A stretch of DNA of 16,974 nucleotides from Arenicella sp. (GTDB lineage Bacteria; Pseudomonadota; Gammaproteobacteria; Arenicellales; Arenicellaceae), in contig JAHHOC010000196.1 in assembly GCA_018677115.1 (NCBI GenBank), positions 1 through 16,974 of the forward strand, read 5' to 3'. The position numbers and the translations under genes are program-made. The notes under the pieces were generated by a model. It worked only from the letters and a program-made list of their open reading frames with translations, did not search any database and had not been told where the DNA came from. Positions 16,617-16,974 of the stretch are shown here, piece by piece (within the stretch, counting starts at the first letter, position 1; each line of letters starts with the position of its first letter).

Positions 16617-16974
16617 ATGTTAGGTGACGTACTATTAATCACAGAGAAACACCACAAGGCAGGTGCTGCCATAATCGAGCATATTCTGCGCAACAAGAGC
16701 GATAAGTTCCTGGTTGGCATATCAGGCGAGTCCGGTTCTGGGAAGACCGAGTTGGCACACGTCATAGCCAGGGGGATGCGCGAGCATGGAATAGTAGCTA
16801 AGCCCCTGCATATCGACAATTATTACCGTATACATCCACTGCAAAGGACTGCCTGGAGAAAGCAACAAGGCATTGAAAAAGTAGTTGGTTATGGAGAATA
16901 CGACTGGGATGCAATATATAAAACCCTACAGGAGTTCAAGCAAGGCGAGAGCGGCTCCATGCCCTGTATAGACC
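16617..16974 (+). CDS. P-loop kinase of uridine kinase/phosphoribulokinase type, N-terminal ~119 residues (cut by window edge)
   Basis: The frame is open from ATG 16617 to the window end. Translation begins MLGDVLLITEKHHKAG and contains a Walker A motif GISGESGSGKTE with Lys43/Thr44, then PLHIDNYYRIHP with Asp67, the usual position of the acceptor-binding aspartate in uridine kinase-like enzymes. It continues GYGEYDWDAIYKTLQEFKQG, which resembles the YDWE.I...L..F..G segment of that family. The likely reaction is ATP-dependent phosphorylation of a nucleoside or sugar hydroxyl. Its position 52 bases after a disaccharide phosphorylase makes a sugar substrate possible, but this is inference. An AGG lies about nine bases before the ATG. 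About 100 residues are missing if it has the usual ~210. Confidence 0.75.
   Translation, partial: MLGDVLLITEKHHKAGAAIIEHILRNKSDKFLVGISGESGSGKTELAHVIARGMREHGIVAKPLHIDNYYRIHPLQRTAWRKQQGIEKVVGYGEYDWDAIYKTLQEFKQGESGSMPCID

Overview
The window looks like chromosomal DNA of an aerobic, probably marine, gammaproteobacterium (inference). The main grounds are the collinear block leuS–lptE–holA followed by proA, the Pseudomonas-like sequence of ProA, the presence of LptE, DsbB and a YcgN-family protein, and a base composition that looks close to half G+C. No rRNA, tRNA, CRISPR array, insertion sequence or integrase was seen.

Bases 1–13,006 hold eleven genes, all on the minus strand. In transcription order (right to left) they are: a compact FimV/HubP-like envelope protein, a UDG-superfamily (deoxyinosine) glycosylase, ycgN, dsbB, a secreted subtilisin-like protease joined to a predicted outer-membrane barrel, cysS, sufE, leuS, lptE, holA and the N-terminal two thirds of proA. 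Several are tightly packed: the glycosylase and ycgN overlap by 8 bases, cysS and sufE are 8 bases apart, and lptE and holA 26 bases apart. Candidate promoters lie before the fimV-like gene, cysS and leuS.

A 490-base divergent intergenic region (about 13,007–13,494) separates this block from a plus-strand locus. That locus encodes a large fusion of a beta-phosphoglucomutase-type HAD domain with a GH65 disaccharide phosphorylase. The GH65 part is split by a frameshift at about 15,660–15,684, just before the catalytic GPDE motif. After a short gap with a perfect 20-base palindrome comes a P-loop kinase of the uridine kinase/phosphoribulokinase type, cut by the window end. The GH65 domain would release beta-glucose 1-phosphate from an alpha-glucosyl disaccharide by phosphorolysis, and the HAD domain would convert it to glucose 6-phosphate. 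The role of the kinase is not known.

Most of the window is ordinary housekeeping. The least ordinary items are the frameshifted fusion with its kinase neighbour and the protease–glycine linker–membrane helix–barrel protein. I found nothing that I can call a clearly new system.
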